Positions 25,023 through 34,831 of a stretch of 64,000 nucleotides of DNA are shown here, one piece after another. The notes below the pieces were generated by a model that was not told the origin of the DNA, did no database searches, and saw nothing but the letters and a program-made list of their open reading frames with translations. The stretch lies in assembly GCF_013409785.1 (NCBI RefSeq), contig NZ_JACCBV010000001.1:372001-436000 (forward strand). Direction: 5' to 3'. The position numbers and the translations under genes were made by a program. This stretch comes from Microbacterium immunditiarum (GTDB taxonomy: Bacteria > Actinomycetota > Actinomycetes > Actinomycetales > Microbacteriaceae). The first letter of the stretch is position 1, and the number at the start of each line of letters is the position of its first letter.

Positions 25023-26157
25023 CGTCCTCGTCGTCGGCGCCGGACCCGTGGGGATGCTCCTCGCGAGCGACCTCGCCCGCCGTGGCATCGACGTCGAGGT
25101 GTACGAGCGGCGGCCGACGCCCGGTGCGGGCTCGCGCGCCATCGGGGTGCACTCGCCCGTGCTCGCCGCACTCGAGCCGTCCGGCGTCACCGAACGCCTC
25201 CTCGCGCACGCCGTGCGGGTGCGGCGAGGCGAAGCACGCTCGGACGGACGCGTGCTCGGTGTCGTCCGCTTCGAGGAGCTCTCGCGCCGGTTCCCGTTCG
25301 TCGCGACCCTGCCGCAGGCCAAGACCGAGGAGGTGCTCGCCGACGGCGCGCCCGAGCCGCTTCGCGGCGCCCGCGTGACGGCCCTCCTTCCGCGCGACGG
25401 CGGAGTGCGCGTGCGCGCCGCGATCGCCGGTCGGCCCATCGAGCTGAACGCGAGGATCGTCGTCGTCGCGACGGGCTCATCGGGCCGCGACCTCGCGTAC
25501 CGCGCGGGTGCGGTGCCGAGCCGCGAGTACCGCGACAGATACCTCATGACGGATGCCGCGACCGGCCCCCACCGCGACGATGCCGTGGCGGTCGTGCACC
25601 TCGACCGCCGCGGCGTGCTCGAGTCGTTCCCGCTGCCCGACGGAAGGCGCCGCTTCGTGGCGTGGGACCACCCGGAGGCCTCGGGCGACCCCGTCGCGCA
25701 GCTCGCTCGCCTTCGCACCGCGCTCATCGCGCGAGGCGAGGCAGCGGCGGCGGAGCACGTCGAGCAGGCGACCGCCTTCGGCGTGCGGCGAGCCGTCGCG
25801 CCGCGCCTGCGCAACGGGCGCATCCTCGTGGTCGGCGACGCCGCGCACGAGGTCAGCCCGATCGGCGGGCAGGGCCTCAACCTCGGGCTGCTCGACGCCG
25901 CGACCCTCGCGCCGCTCCTGGAGTCGTGGGTGCGCTCGAGCGTTGCGCCCGACGAGGAGCTTCGCCGATGGGAGCGCGAGCGCGTGGCATCCGCCCGCAC
26001 CGCCGCCGCCCTCGCGACGATGAACACCTCCCTCGGGCGACCGCTCCCCGGGCCGCTCGATCGCGCGCGACAGGTCGCGCTCCGCGCGATGCTCGCGCCC
26101 GGACCGGGACGCCTCTTCGCGCACGCGTACGCGATGGGCTTCGACCGCTCGGCGTAG
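25015..26157 (+). CDS. FAD-dependent aromatic hydroxylase of the type III PKS cluster
   Basis: This 380-residue flavoprotein has the N-terminal dinucleotide motif VLVVGAGPVGMLLASDLARR, the middle segment VVVATGSSGRDLAYRAGA (position of the DG-type motif) and the second FAD motif ILVVGDAAHEVSPIGGQGLN. This is the PHBH/UbiH-like monooxygenase layout, here shorter than usual. Its likely task is hydroxylation of the phenolic ring toward a hydroquinone or quinone. The ATG at 25015 overlaps the methyltransferase stop by 8 bases. Confidence 0.88.
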   Translation: MPDVLVVGAGPVGMLLASDLARRGIDVEVYERRPTPGAGSRAIGVHSPVLAALEPSGVTERLLAHAVRVRRGEARSDGRVLGVVRFEELSRRFPFVATLPQAKTEEVLADGAPEPLRGARVTALLPRDGGVRVRAAIAGRPIELNARIVVVATGSSGRDLAYRAGAVPSREYRDRYLMTDAATGPHRDDAVAVVHLDRRGVLESFPLPDGRRRFVAWDHPEASGDPVAQLARLRTALIARGEAAAAEHVEQATAFGVRRAVAPRLRNGRILVVGDAAHEVSPIGGQGLNLGLLDAATLAPLLESWVRSSVAPDEELRRWERERVASARTAAALATMNTSLGRPLPGPLDRARQVALRAMLAPGPGRLFAHAYAMGFDRSA

Positions 26158-26172
26158 GCCGTCGACCCCCTC

Positions 26173-26254
26173 GCCGAGTGCACGGCATCGCGTCGAATGC
26201 ACGCCCTGGCGACGCCGCGAAGCCGTGCACTCGACGCGAAGTGGTGCACTCGGC
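26173..26254. repeat. 82-bp palindromic repeat, copy A
   Basis: Outer arms GCCGAGTGCAC (26173-26183) and GTGCACTCGGC (26244-26254) pair perfectly. Inner 15-nt arms (26189-26203 and 26224-26238) pair with one mismatch. Internal loops are 5/5 and the apical loop is 20 nt. The word GAGTGCAC or a one-base variant occurs twice forward and twice inverted, 19 nt apart on each side. It lies between the convergent PKS cluster and the UbiA gene. Copies B and C are at 42375 and 62206. Confidence 0.85.
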
Positions 26255-26263
26255 GCGGTCATC

Positions 26264-27121
26264 TCACCCCGCGAGCGCGCCGCCCGCCGCGACGAGCTGC
26301 ACCGCGAGCAGCAGCGACGACGCCATGACGAGCCGGAACAGCCCACGTCCCGGATGCCCCGCCAGCGCCCACACGACCGTCGCGACCGCGCCCAGCGCCA
26401 CCGCCGCGAAGAACGCCCACGACAGCGCCGGCACCGCCGCGAGGTCTCCCCCGGCCGGGCCGAGCAGCACCGCGAGCGCACCGCCCACGACCGCGATCCC
26501 CGCGATCACCGCCGACGCGCGCGCGCCGAGGCGATGCGGGAGGCCCCTCACTCCGGTCGCCCGGTCGTCCTCGAGGTCGGGCAGCACGTTGGTCAGGTGC
26601 ACCGCGACGCCGAGCGCGGCGCCCGCGATCCACGCCCACACCGCGGCGAACGCCGGATCGGGCGCCGACAGCGGAGCGAACGACGGGAACAGCCCGAAGC
26701 TCACGAGGAACGGCACGACCGAGAACGGCGTCGACTTGAGGCCCGCGTTGTACGCGCCGGCCGATCCCATTGCGAGGGCGTGGGCCGCCAGCATCCGCCA
26801 CCCCAGGACCGCCGACAGCACGAGCGAGAACACGAGCAAGACGGATGCCGCCACCCACGCCGCCGTGCCGCTCGCCTCCCCTCGCGCGAGAGGTTTGTCG
26901 GCGCGCCCCACCGCGCGGTCGCGCGCGAGGTCGAGCGCGTCGTTCGAGATGCCCACCGCGAGCTGCCCCGCGAACACCGCGAGCACGAGGACGACGAGCC
27001 GCCACGGCTCGAGGCCGACCGCGATGCCGAGCGCGAGCGACAACGCCGTCACGACGAGCGTCGGACCGGGATGCGACGATCCCCACAGAGCCCGGACGGT
27101 GCGCACGCTCGATGCTCTCAC
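26264..27121 (-). CDS. UbiA family prenyltransferase
   Basis: This 285-residue membrane protein with about eight helices has both Asp-rich motifs of UbiA enzymes: NDALDLARDRAVGRADKPLA near residue 60 and NVLPDLEDDRATG near 180. Members attach a polyprenyl chain to an aromatic or similar acceptor. Convergent with the type III PKS operon, it may prenylate that product, as proposed for other PKS/UbiA neighbours. The start is probably GTG at 27121, with no strong ribosome site, so the N-terminus is uncertain. Confidence 0.85.
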   Translation of the reverse strand: MRASSVRTVRALWGSSHPGPTLVVTALSLALGIAVGLEPWRLVVLVLAVFAGQLAVGISNDALDLARDRAVGRADKPLARGEASGTAAWVAASVLLVFSLVLSAVLGWRMLAAHALAMGSAGAYNAGLKSTPFSVVPFLVSFGLFPSFAPLSAPDPAFAAVWAWIAGAALGVAVHLTNVLPDLEDDRATGVRGLPHRLGARASAVIAGIAVVGGALAVLLGPAGGDLAAVPALSWAFFAAVALGAVATVVWALAGHPGRGLFRLVMASSLLLAVQLVAAGGALAG

Positions 27122-27128
27122 GCATCCG

Positions 27129-27156
27129 TGTCACGAATCGCGGTGCGAGGGGTGTC
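27129..27156 (+). promoter_or_regulatory. Predicted ECF41-type promoter (second module)
   Basis: TGTCACG (27129-27135) and TGTC (27153-27156) are 17 nt apart, upstream of the CMD gene at 27188. The pair resembles the 9703-9729 promoter (TGTCACA-n16-TGTC), but the -35 differs by one base and the spacer by one. It overlaps the 5' flank of the divergent UbiA gene. Confidence 0.5.
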
Positions 27157-27187
27157 TTCCCAGTGAGACGACTCATGAGGAGGAATC

Positions 27188-27778
27188 ATGGCCCGCATCC
27201 CGCTCGATCACGACCGCGGTCTGTCCGTGCGCGCGCTCCGCGCGCTCAGCCGTCGCCGGTTCGGCAAGGTGATCGACCCCGGCCTCGTCGCCGCGCACCA
27301 CCCCGGCGTCCTGAACACGATGTACCTCACCGAAATGGGCGCCGCGCGCTGGCGGAAGACCGACGCGACTCTGCAGGCGCTCGCGGTCATGCGCACCGCA
27401 GCCGTGATCGGATGCAGCTGGTGCATGGACTTCGGGTACTGGGAGTACCACCACCGCGGCGTCGACCCGGCCAAGCTCCGTGCCGTCCCGGACTGGCAGG
27501 CGAGCACCGTCTTCAGCCCGCTCGAGCGTGCGGTGCTGGAATACGCTGACGCCATGACCGCGACGCCCCCGGCCGTCACCGACGAGCTCGTGGACCGCCT
27601 GCGCGGCGAGCTCACCGACGCGCAGGTCGTCGAGCTGACCGCCCTCATCGCGCTCGAGAACCAGCGTTCGCGCACCAACGCGGCGATGGGGCTCACGAGC
27701 CAGGGTTTCAAGGATCAGTGCGAACTGCCCGCCGCCGCCCCGTCGACGGAAGCCGTCGGAGCAGCCCGTGAGCAATGA
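27188..27778 (+). CDS. Carboxymuconolactone decarboxylase/AhpD-like protein, second ECF41 partner
   Basis: This 196-residue protein belongs to the same family as the product of 9070-9660. The redox pair is in VIGCSWCMDFGYW, and the surrounding FSPLERAVLEYADAMTATPP closely parallels FSPLERQVMEYAELASQTPP of the other copy. A GAGGAGGAA ribosome site precedes the ATG. The stop overlaps the sigma-factor start by 11 bases, tighter than in the first module. Confidence 0.86.
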   Translation: MARIPLDHDRGLSVRALRALSRRRFGKVIDPGLVAAHHPGVLNTMYLTEMGAARWRKTDATLQALAVMRTAAVIGCSWCMDFGYWEYHHRGVDPAKLRAVPDWQASTVFSPLERAVLEYADAMTATPPAVTDELVDRLRGELTDAQVVELTALIALENQRSRTNAAMGLTSQGFKDQCELPAAAPSTEAVGAAREQ

Positions 27779-28655
27779 CCACGCACGCCTGTTCGCCGAG
27801 CACCGGCGGGCGATGACCGGTGCGGCCTACCGCATCCTCGGCAGTCTCGCGGCCGCGGAGGACGCGGTGCAGGAGACATGGCTGCGCTGGGCGGAGGTCG
27901 ATCTCGAGACCGTCCGCAATCCTCGCGCGTACCTCCTGCGTGCCGCGACCCGGCAGGCTCTGAACGCGGTGCGGCACCGGGCGCGGCTGCGCGAGGACTA
28001 CGTGGGACCGTGGCTTCCCGAGCCTGTCGGCGACGTCACAGTGCTCGGCACGCGCGCATCCGGCGACCCCGCCGACGCGGCCGACCTGGCGGAGTCGGTC
28101 TCGCTCGCGATGCTCGTCGTGCTCGAGTCGCTGTCGCCGCTCGAGCGTGCCGCGTTCGTGCTGCGCGAGGTGTTCGGCCTCCCCTTCGGCGAGGTCGCCG
28201 ACACCCTCGGCCGCACGCCGGAGTCGGCGCGGCAACTCGTGCACCGAGCGCGCGACCATGTGCGCGAGCGTGCGCCGCGGCATCCGGTCGACCGCTCGAC
28301 CCACCGCGAGGTGACCGAGCGGTTCCTCGCCGCGGCCGCCGGCGGGTCGATCGAGGACGTCGTGCGGCTGCTGTCGCCGGATGTCGTGCTCGTCACCGAC
28401 GGCGGCGGCAAGCGGCGTGCCGCGCTCAACCCGATCTACGGGGTCGAGAAGGTCACGCGCTTCGGCCTGGGGGTGATGCAACGGCCGGATGCGCCGCCGG
28501 AGCTCCGGCTCGGCGAGGTCAACGGCGAGCCCGCGATCATCATGACGGGTCCGGACGGCGTCGACTCCACGGCCACCCTTGTCGTCGACGGCGGGCTCGT
28601 CACCGCGATCTACCTCGTGCGCAACCCCGACAAGCTCGGACACGTGCTCGCCTGA
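27768..28655 (+). CDS. ECF41-group sigma factor with C-terminal SnoaL-like domain (second copy)
   Basis: This 295-residue protein has the same order as the first copy: region 2 (LGSLAAAEDAVQETWLRW), WLPEP, region 4 (LSPLERAAFVLREVFGLPFG) and an NTF2-like tail with DGGGK and NPDKL. Both copies are exactly 295 residues. The GTG start lies inside the CMD gene, so the two are co-translated. Likely a parallel, self-contained regulatory unit; whether the two sigma factors cross-read promoters is unknown. Confidence 0.9.
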   Translation: MSNDHARLFAEHRRAMTGAAYRILGSLAAAEDAVQETWLRWAEVDLETVRNPRAYLLRAATRQALNAVRHRARLREDYVGPWLPEPVGDVTVLGTRASGDPADAADLAESVSLAMLVVLESLSPLERAAFVLREVFGLPFGEVADTLGRTPESARQLVHRARDHVRERAPRHPVDRSTHREVTERFLAAAAGGSIEDVVRLLSPDVVLVTDGGGKRRAALNPIYGVEKVTRFGLGVMQRPDAPPELRLGEVNGEPAIIMTGPDGVDSTATLVVDGGLVTAIYLVRNPDKLGHVLA

Positions 28656-28690
28656 GCCGCGCGCCGCGCGAGCCGCGGCGAGGGCCGCGC

Positions 28691-29830
28691 CTACCGCGGC
28701 AGCGACCCGAAGAACTCCGCGACGTCGGCGGCGTAGAGGTCGGGCTGCTCGAGGGCCGCGAAGTGCCCGCCGCGGGGCGGCTCGGTGTAGTGCGCGAGGC
28801 GGTAGTGCGGCTCGACCCACCGGCGCGACACGGCGTTGATCTCGCCCGGGAACGCCGCTACCCCGGTGGGAACGTCGGGCATCGGATGCGCGCGCCCCTC
28901 GGGGTCGAGTCGCGACTCGTAGTAGATCATCGCCGACGAGGCGGCCGAGCGCGGCGCCCAGTAGAACATGAGGTTCGTGAGCAGGTCCTCGGCCTGGAAG
29001 ACCCCGAGCCCGCCGTCGCTCCACGCCTCGAACTTCTCGAGCACCCACGCCGCGAGCCCCGCGGGCGAGTCGGTCTGGCCGACCGTGAGCGACTGCGGCT
29101 TGGTCGCCTGGATCATCGCGTAGGCCCGGCCCGTCGCGTCCATCGCGTTCCACCTGTCGAGGGCGGCGCGCTCGCGCTCGGTCGGGTCGTCCTCCCACCA
29201 CGACTGCCGGTGGTTGCTCAGCAGCGGAAGGTTCGTATGGAACCCGATGACTGTCTCCGCGTGCAGCTGCGCGAGCCGCGAACCCACGATCGCGCCCCAG
29301 TCGCCTCCGGCCACGCCGTACCGCTCGTAGCCGAGCTCTTCCGTCATGAGGGTATGGAGCGCGTGCGCGATCCGCGTCGGGCCCCACCCCGGCTCAGCCG
29401 GCTTGCCGCCGAATCCGAACCCGGGAAGCGTCGGCATGACGAGGTCGAACGCCGGGCGCCCCGGAACCGGGTCGACGAGCGGCTCGATGACGTAGCGGAA
29501 CTCGGCCACCGACCCCGGCCACCCGTGCGTGAGCAGCAGAGGGATCGCGCCCTGCCTGCCCGACCACGCCCGGAACACGTGCAGCTCGACCCCGTCGACC
29601 GGGATGAGCACCGGGTCGAGGGCGTTGAGCCGTCCTTCGTGCGGCCGCCAGTCGTACTCGTCGGCCCACACGCGGCACAGCTCGCGAAGCACCGCGAGGT
29701 CGACTCCGGCCTCCCACGGCTCCGCCGGGAGCGGGTCGGGCCACCGCGCGCGGTGCAGGCGCTCGCGCAGATCCTCGAGGTCGGCGTCGGGCACGTGGAT
29801 CGGAGCGGGACGGTGGATCACCTCGGCCAT
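28691..29830 (-). CDS. Epoxide hydrolase (EHN domain, alpha/beta hydrolase)
   Basis: This 379-residue protein has an N-terminal EHN segment (PIHVPDADLEDLRERLHRAR) followed by the hydrolase fold. The oxyanion motif is HGWPG (LLLTHGWPGSVAEF), the nucleophile Asp is in GVAGGDWGAIVG, and the His is in PRGGHFAALEQPD. It hydrolyses epoxides to diols; juvenile hormone and microsomal enzymes belong to this branch, but the bacterial substrate is unknown. CATAAT (minus strand, 29837-29842) ends 6 nt before the ATG. Confidence 0.92.
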   Translation of the reverse strand: MAEVIHRPAPIHVPDADLEDLRERLHRARWPDPLPAEPWEAGVDLAVLRELCRVWADEYDWRPHEGRLNALDPVLIPVDGVELHVFRAWSGRQGAIPLLLTHGWPGSVAEFRYVIEPLVDPVPGRPAFDLVMPTLPGFGFGGKPAEPGWGPTRIAHALHTLMTEELGYERYGVAGGDWGAIVGSRLAQLHAETVIGFHTNLPLLSNHRQSWWEDDPTERERAALDRWNAMDATGRAYAMIQATKPQSLTVGQTDSPAGLAAWVLEKFEAWSDGGLGVFQAEDLLTNLMFYWAPRSAASSAMIYYESRLDPEGRAHPMPDVPTGVAAFPGEINAVSRRWVEPHYRLAHYTEPPRGGHFAALEQPDLYAADVAEFFGSLPR

Positions 29831-29909
29831 GCCCCGATTATGGCGCGGTCGCCCGGCGGCGCCCCCGCGCGCGCAACCCCAGCCCCGCGCCCTGCGACCG
29901 GGTTCCGGC

Positions 29910-32138
<2,229 letters not shown>

Positions 32139-32167
32139 GTGGCTCCTGAGATCTGCGGGACTCGAAA

Positions 32168-32188
32168 CTTGAGTCGATCTGGCTCAAC
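32168..32188 (-). promoter_or_regulatory. HAIR operator (HspR site) before clpB
   Basis: CTTGAGT (32168-32174), a 7-nt spacer and GCTCAAC (32182-32188) match the HAIR consensus CTTGAGT-N7-ACTCAAG at 12 of 14 positions. HspR represses dnaK and clpB in actinobacteria through HAIR. The site lies 30 bases before the clpB ATG. No hspR gene is in the window. Confidence 0.8.
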
Positions 32189-32240
32189 TTTACCAGCGAC
32201 CGGTTCTCGAATCAATGTCACTCGCGGACACCACACGCCC

Positions 32241-32309
32241 GGTTTGGGGCGGGAAAGCGACGTTGGGGCGGAGGACATCCGCCCCAACGTCGGTACACCG
32301 CCCCAAACC
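32241..32309. repeat. 69-bp nested palindrome with the same geometry as the 82-bp repeats
   Basis: Outer 12-bp arms GGTTTGGGGCGG (32241-32252) and CCGCCCCAAACC (32298-32309) pair perfectly. Inner 15-bp arms (32258-32272, 32278-32292) also pair perfectly, with 5/5 internal loops and a 5-nt apical loop. TTGGGGCGG occurs twice forward and twice inverted, 19 nt apart on each side, as GAGTGCAC does in the 82-bp family. It lies downstream of the AraC-type gene, in the clpB upstream region. Confidence 0.8.
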
Positions 32310-32334
32310 CGAGATGGCCGGGAACGCGAGGGCG

Positions 32335-33354
32335 TCAGGCGACCGGCTCGAGCTCCTTCTGGGCGACGGATGCCTCGGCCGCCGCATCCGTCTTCATGTC
32401 GTCGCGCGTGCAGCAGAACCGCGCGCGATACGCCGTCGGTGTGATGCCGAGCACGCGCGAGAAGTTCTGACGCAGCACCGCAGCCGAGCCGAAGCCGCTC
32501 TCGTAGGCGATGCGGTCCAGGCCGAGGTCGGTCTGCTCGAGAAGGCGCTGCGCGTGGATGATGCGCTGCCGCGCGAGCCATGCGGCCGGCGTCGCGCCGT
32601 AGTCCGCCTTGAACCGTCGCGCGAATGTGCGCGGCGACATGTGCGCCTTCGCGGCGAGCTGGTCGACCGTGAGGTCGAGGCGGAGGTTCTCGAGCATCCA
32701 GTCGGTGACCGGCGCGAGCGACAGCGACTGCACCTCGGGCAGCGGCTTCACGATGAACTGGGCCTGGCCCCCGTCGCGCTGCGGCGGGACGACCATGCGG
32801 CGAGCGATGCGGTTCGTCATCTCGGCGCCCAGCTCCTGGCGCAGCAGGTGCAGGCACGCGTCGAGGCCCGCCGCGGTGCCGGCGCTCGTGATGATGCGCC
32901 CGTCCTGCACGTACAGCACGTCGGGGTCGACCTCGATCTTCGGGTACATCTCGGTCATCGCGGGGGCGTACATCCAGTGCGTCGTCGCTCGGCGCCCGTC
33001 GAGCACGCCGGCCGCGGCGAGCACGAACGAGCCGCTGCAGACGCTCAGCACCCACGCATCGCGGGCGACCGCGTCGCGCACGACGTCGAGCACTCGCTCG
33101 TCGATGCGATGCCAGTACTGCCGGGGGGCCGGCGACACCACCACGAGGTCTGCCTCGTAGGCGAACGACAGGTCGTTCTCGACGTTGATCGAGAAGCCCA
33201 TCTTCGATGGGACGACCCCCGGGTCGGGCGTCACGATGCGGAAGTCGAAGTTCGGGATGCCGTCGTCGGACCGGTCGAGTCCGAAGGCCTCGCACGCGAC
33301 GCCGAACTCGAACGGCGCAAACCCCTCGGTGACGATGCAGGCGACCGTCTTCAT
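32335..33354 (-). CDS. FtrA-like AraC regulator with DJ-1/PfpI (GATase1) domain
   Basis: This 339-residue regulator has an N-terminal DJ-1/PfpI domain of about 190 residues (VACIVTEGFAPFEFGVACEA, then the elbow Cys in LSVCSGSFVLAAAG). A C-terminal AraC DNA-binding domain follows (DQLAAKAHMSPRTFARRFKA, then RIAYESGFGSAAVLRQNF). The domain order is that of FtrA and GlxA regulators. The ATG at 33354 is chosen for its GGAGGT. It is divergent from a tiny membrane-protein gene, with four repeated half-sites between them. Confidence 0.9.
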   Translation of the reverse strand: MKTVACIVTEGFAPFEFGVACEAFGLDRSDDGIPNFDFRIVTPDPGVVPSKMGFSINVENDLSFAYEADLVVVSPAPRQYWHRIDERVLDVVRDAVARDAWVLSVCSGSFVLAAAGVLDGRRATTHWMYAPAMTEMYPKIEVDPDVLYVQDGRIITSAGTAAGLDACLHLLRQELGAEMTNRIARRMVVPPQRDGGQAQFIVKPLPEVQSLSLAPVTDWMLENLRLDLTVDQLAAKAHMSPRTFARRFKADYGATPAAWLARQRIIHAQRLLEQTDLGLDRIAYESGFGSAAVLRQNFSRVLGITPTAYRARFCCTRDDMKTDAAAEASVAQKELEPVA

Positions 33355-33373
33355 GAGTACCTCCGGTGCAGAC

Positions 33374-33448
33374 GTGGCAGGATTCGTGCGAACGGTGTCC
33401 ATTCTGCCACTCGTGGCAGGATCATTGCAAGCGTAGCGTTTCTGCCAT
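33374..33448. promoter_or_regulatory. Four-half-site operator between the AraC-type gene and a small gene
   Basis: GTGGCAGGAT occurs at 33374-33383 and 33413-33422. Inverted near-copies are ATTCTGCCAC (33401-33410) and TTTCTGCCAT (33439-33448). The pattern is forward-n17-inverse, 2 bases, forward-n16-inverse, so the module is duplicated with a 39-bp step. TAGCGT (33434-33439) is a likely -10 for the plus-strand gene, and the last half-site overlaps that gene's start codon. An autoregulatory AraC site is the natural reading. Confidence 0.7.
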
Positions 33449-33563
33449 GTTGATCCTCATCGCATTCGGTGCACTCGCAGTCGCCGGAATCGTCGCGACC
33501 TTCGCGCGACTCACGAGCGACGACTTCCACCCGGTCGCCACCGACCGGACTCGCCTGCCCTGA
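33447..33563 (+). CDS. Small single-span membrane protein (38 aa), unknown function
   Basis: The ATG at 33447 begins MLILIAFGALAVAGIVATFA, one membrane helix at the very N-terminus, followed by a polar tail (RLTSDDFHPVATDRTRLP). TAGCGT ends 7 nt before the ATG with no ribosome site. This matches the leaderless pattern of many larger genes here and argues that the ORF is real. A repeated operator overlaps its start, so it is probably controlled by the divergent AraC-type regulator. Confidence 0.6.
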   Translation: MLILIAFGALAVAGIVATFARLTSDDFHPVATDRTRLP

Positions 33564-33591
33564 TCCGCTCGCGCGCGGCGACGGCGGTGGG

Positions 33592-34827
33592 TCAGGACCG
33601 CACGCGGTCGTAGACCTCCACCATCGCCGCCGTGCGCGACGACTGGCGGAAGCGCTCGCGGATGTCCGGGTCCGGCTCCGGAGCGGTTCCCGCCTCGATG
33701 TCGGCGGCAGCCCGGCGCAGCGCCTCCGCCAGTGCGGAGACCTCGGCCGCGGCATCCGCGTCGCCCGCCACCGGCCACAGACCGGACCCCAGCTCGTGCG
33801 CGAGATCGGGATCGCTCACGATCGACGGCGTACCGACGGACGCGGCCTCGAAGATCGTCATCCCCTGCGTCTCGAACCCGATCGACGTCTGCACGACCGC
33901 GTCGGCGCGCTGAATCGTCTGCAGGGTCTCGGGGTAGCTCAACCGGCCGGCGAACGAGACGGATGCCGCCGGCCGCCGCTCCTCGACGATCCGCTGCGCC
34001 GCGCGCAGCTGCGCTCCGCCGCCGACCACCGTGACGTCGGCGGCCACGCCCGACTCGGCCACGGCCTCGAGGAACGGCAGCAGGCGCTTCTCGGGACTCA
34101 TTCGGCCGAGCCACACGAACCGCGGCAGCCCCGGCTCGCGCTCGAGCGCAGCGGTCGCCCGCACCTCGTCGAGCAGGTCGTCGTCGATGCCGTTCCACAC
34201 GACGTCGACGCCCCGCTTCGCGGCGCGCGTGCCACCGGGAACCACGCCGTTCTCTTCGAGGCGCCGTGCGAAGTGCGAGGACGGGACGGTCACGGCATCC
34301 GCCAACTCGGCGAAGCGGCGCTGGTACGTCCACCCGTCCCGTCCCGGCATGCGCAGCGGCCCGGCGACAGCGCGCTGCTGCCACCAGTTGAGCACCGCGA
34401 GCACGAGCGCCGGGAAGGGCGTCGTCGCCTCGACGCCGACGTCGACGCGGTTGTGCATCGTGTGCACGACCGGCAGACCGTGACGCGCCGCGAACCGGTG
34501 GCCGATGAACGCCGCCCAGAAGTCGCCCTGCACGTGGACGAGGTCGACCGGCGGGCGCCCTTCCATCGCCGCGTCGACGAACCGATCCGTGCGCCGGCCG
34601 GGCCACGAGAACGAGTACTCGCGGTCGGGTGTGATCGGGATCGAGGGGAGGTCGACGAGAGCGTCGTCGCCGCCGATGATCCGCTGCCGTGCGGGTCCGT
34701 GCGGAGCAGGCGCCACCACGGTGACGGTGTGACCGGCCCTCTCGAGGAACTTCTTCTGCAGCCGCATCGAGACCTGCGCCCCGCCCAGCGTCGCGAGGTG
34801 CTGGTCGCCGAACATCACGACGTGCAC
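33592..34827 (-). CDS. Glycosyltransferase family 4 protein
   Basis: This 411-residue GT-B enzyme has the N-terminal donor-independent motif GGAQVSMRLQKKFLERAGH, an HVQGDFWAAF stretch, LGRMSPEKRLLPFLEAV at the start of the nucleotide-sugar domain, and FETQGMTIFEAASVGTPSI with an ExxxxxxxG-type motif. Such retaining enzymes use GDP-mannose or UDP-sugars in glycolipid or polysaccharide synthesis. The start is GTG at 34827, 4 bases after the stop of the upstream glycosyltransferase, so the two form an operon. Confidence 0.88.
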   Translation of the reverse strand: MHVVMFGDQHLATLGGAQVSMRLQKKFLERAGHTVTVVAPAPHGPARQRIIGGDDALVDLPSIPITPDREYSFSWPGRRTDRFVDAAMEGRPPVDLVHVQGDFWAAFIGHRFAARHGLPVVHTMHNRVDVGVEATTPFPALVLAVLNWWQQRAVAGPLRMPGRDGWTYQRRFAELADAVTVPSSHFARRLEENGVVPGGTRAAKRGVDVVWNGIDDDLLDEVRATAALEREPGLPRFVWLGRMSPEKRLLPFLEAVAESGVAADVTVVGGGAQLRAAQRIVEERRPAASVSFAGRLSYPETLQTIQRADAVVQTSIGFETQGMTIFEAASVGTPSIVSDPDLAHELGSGLWPVAGDADAAAEVSALAEALRRAAADIEAGTAPEPDPDIRERFRQSSRTAAMVEVYDRVRS

Positions 34828-34831
34828 GTCG

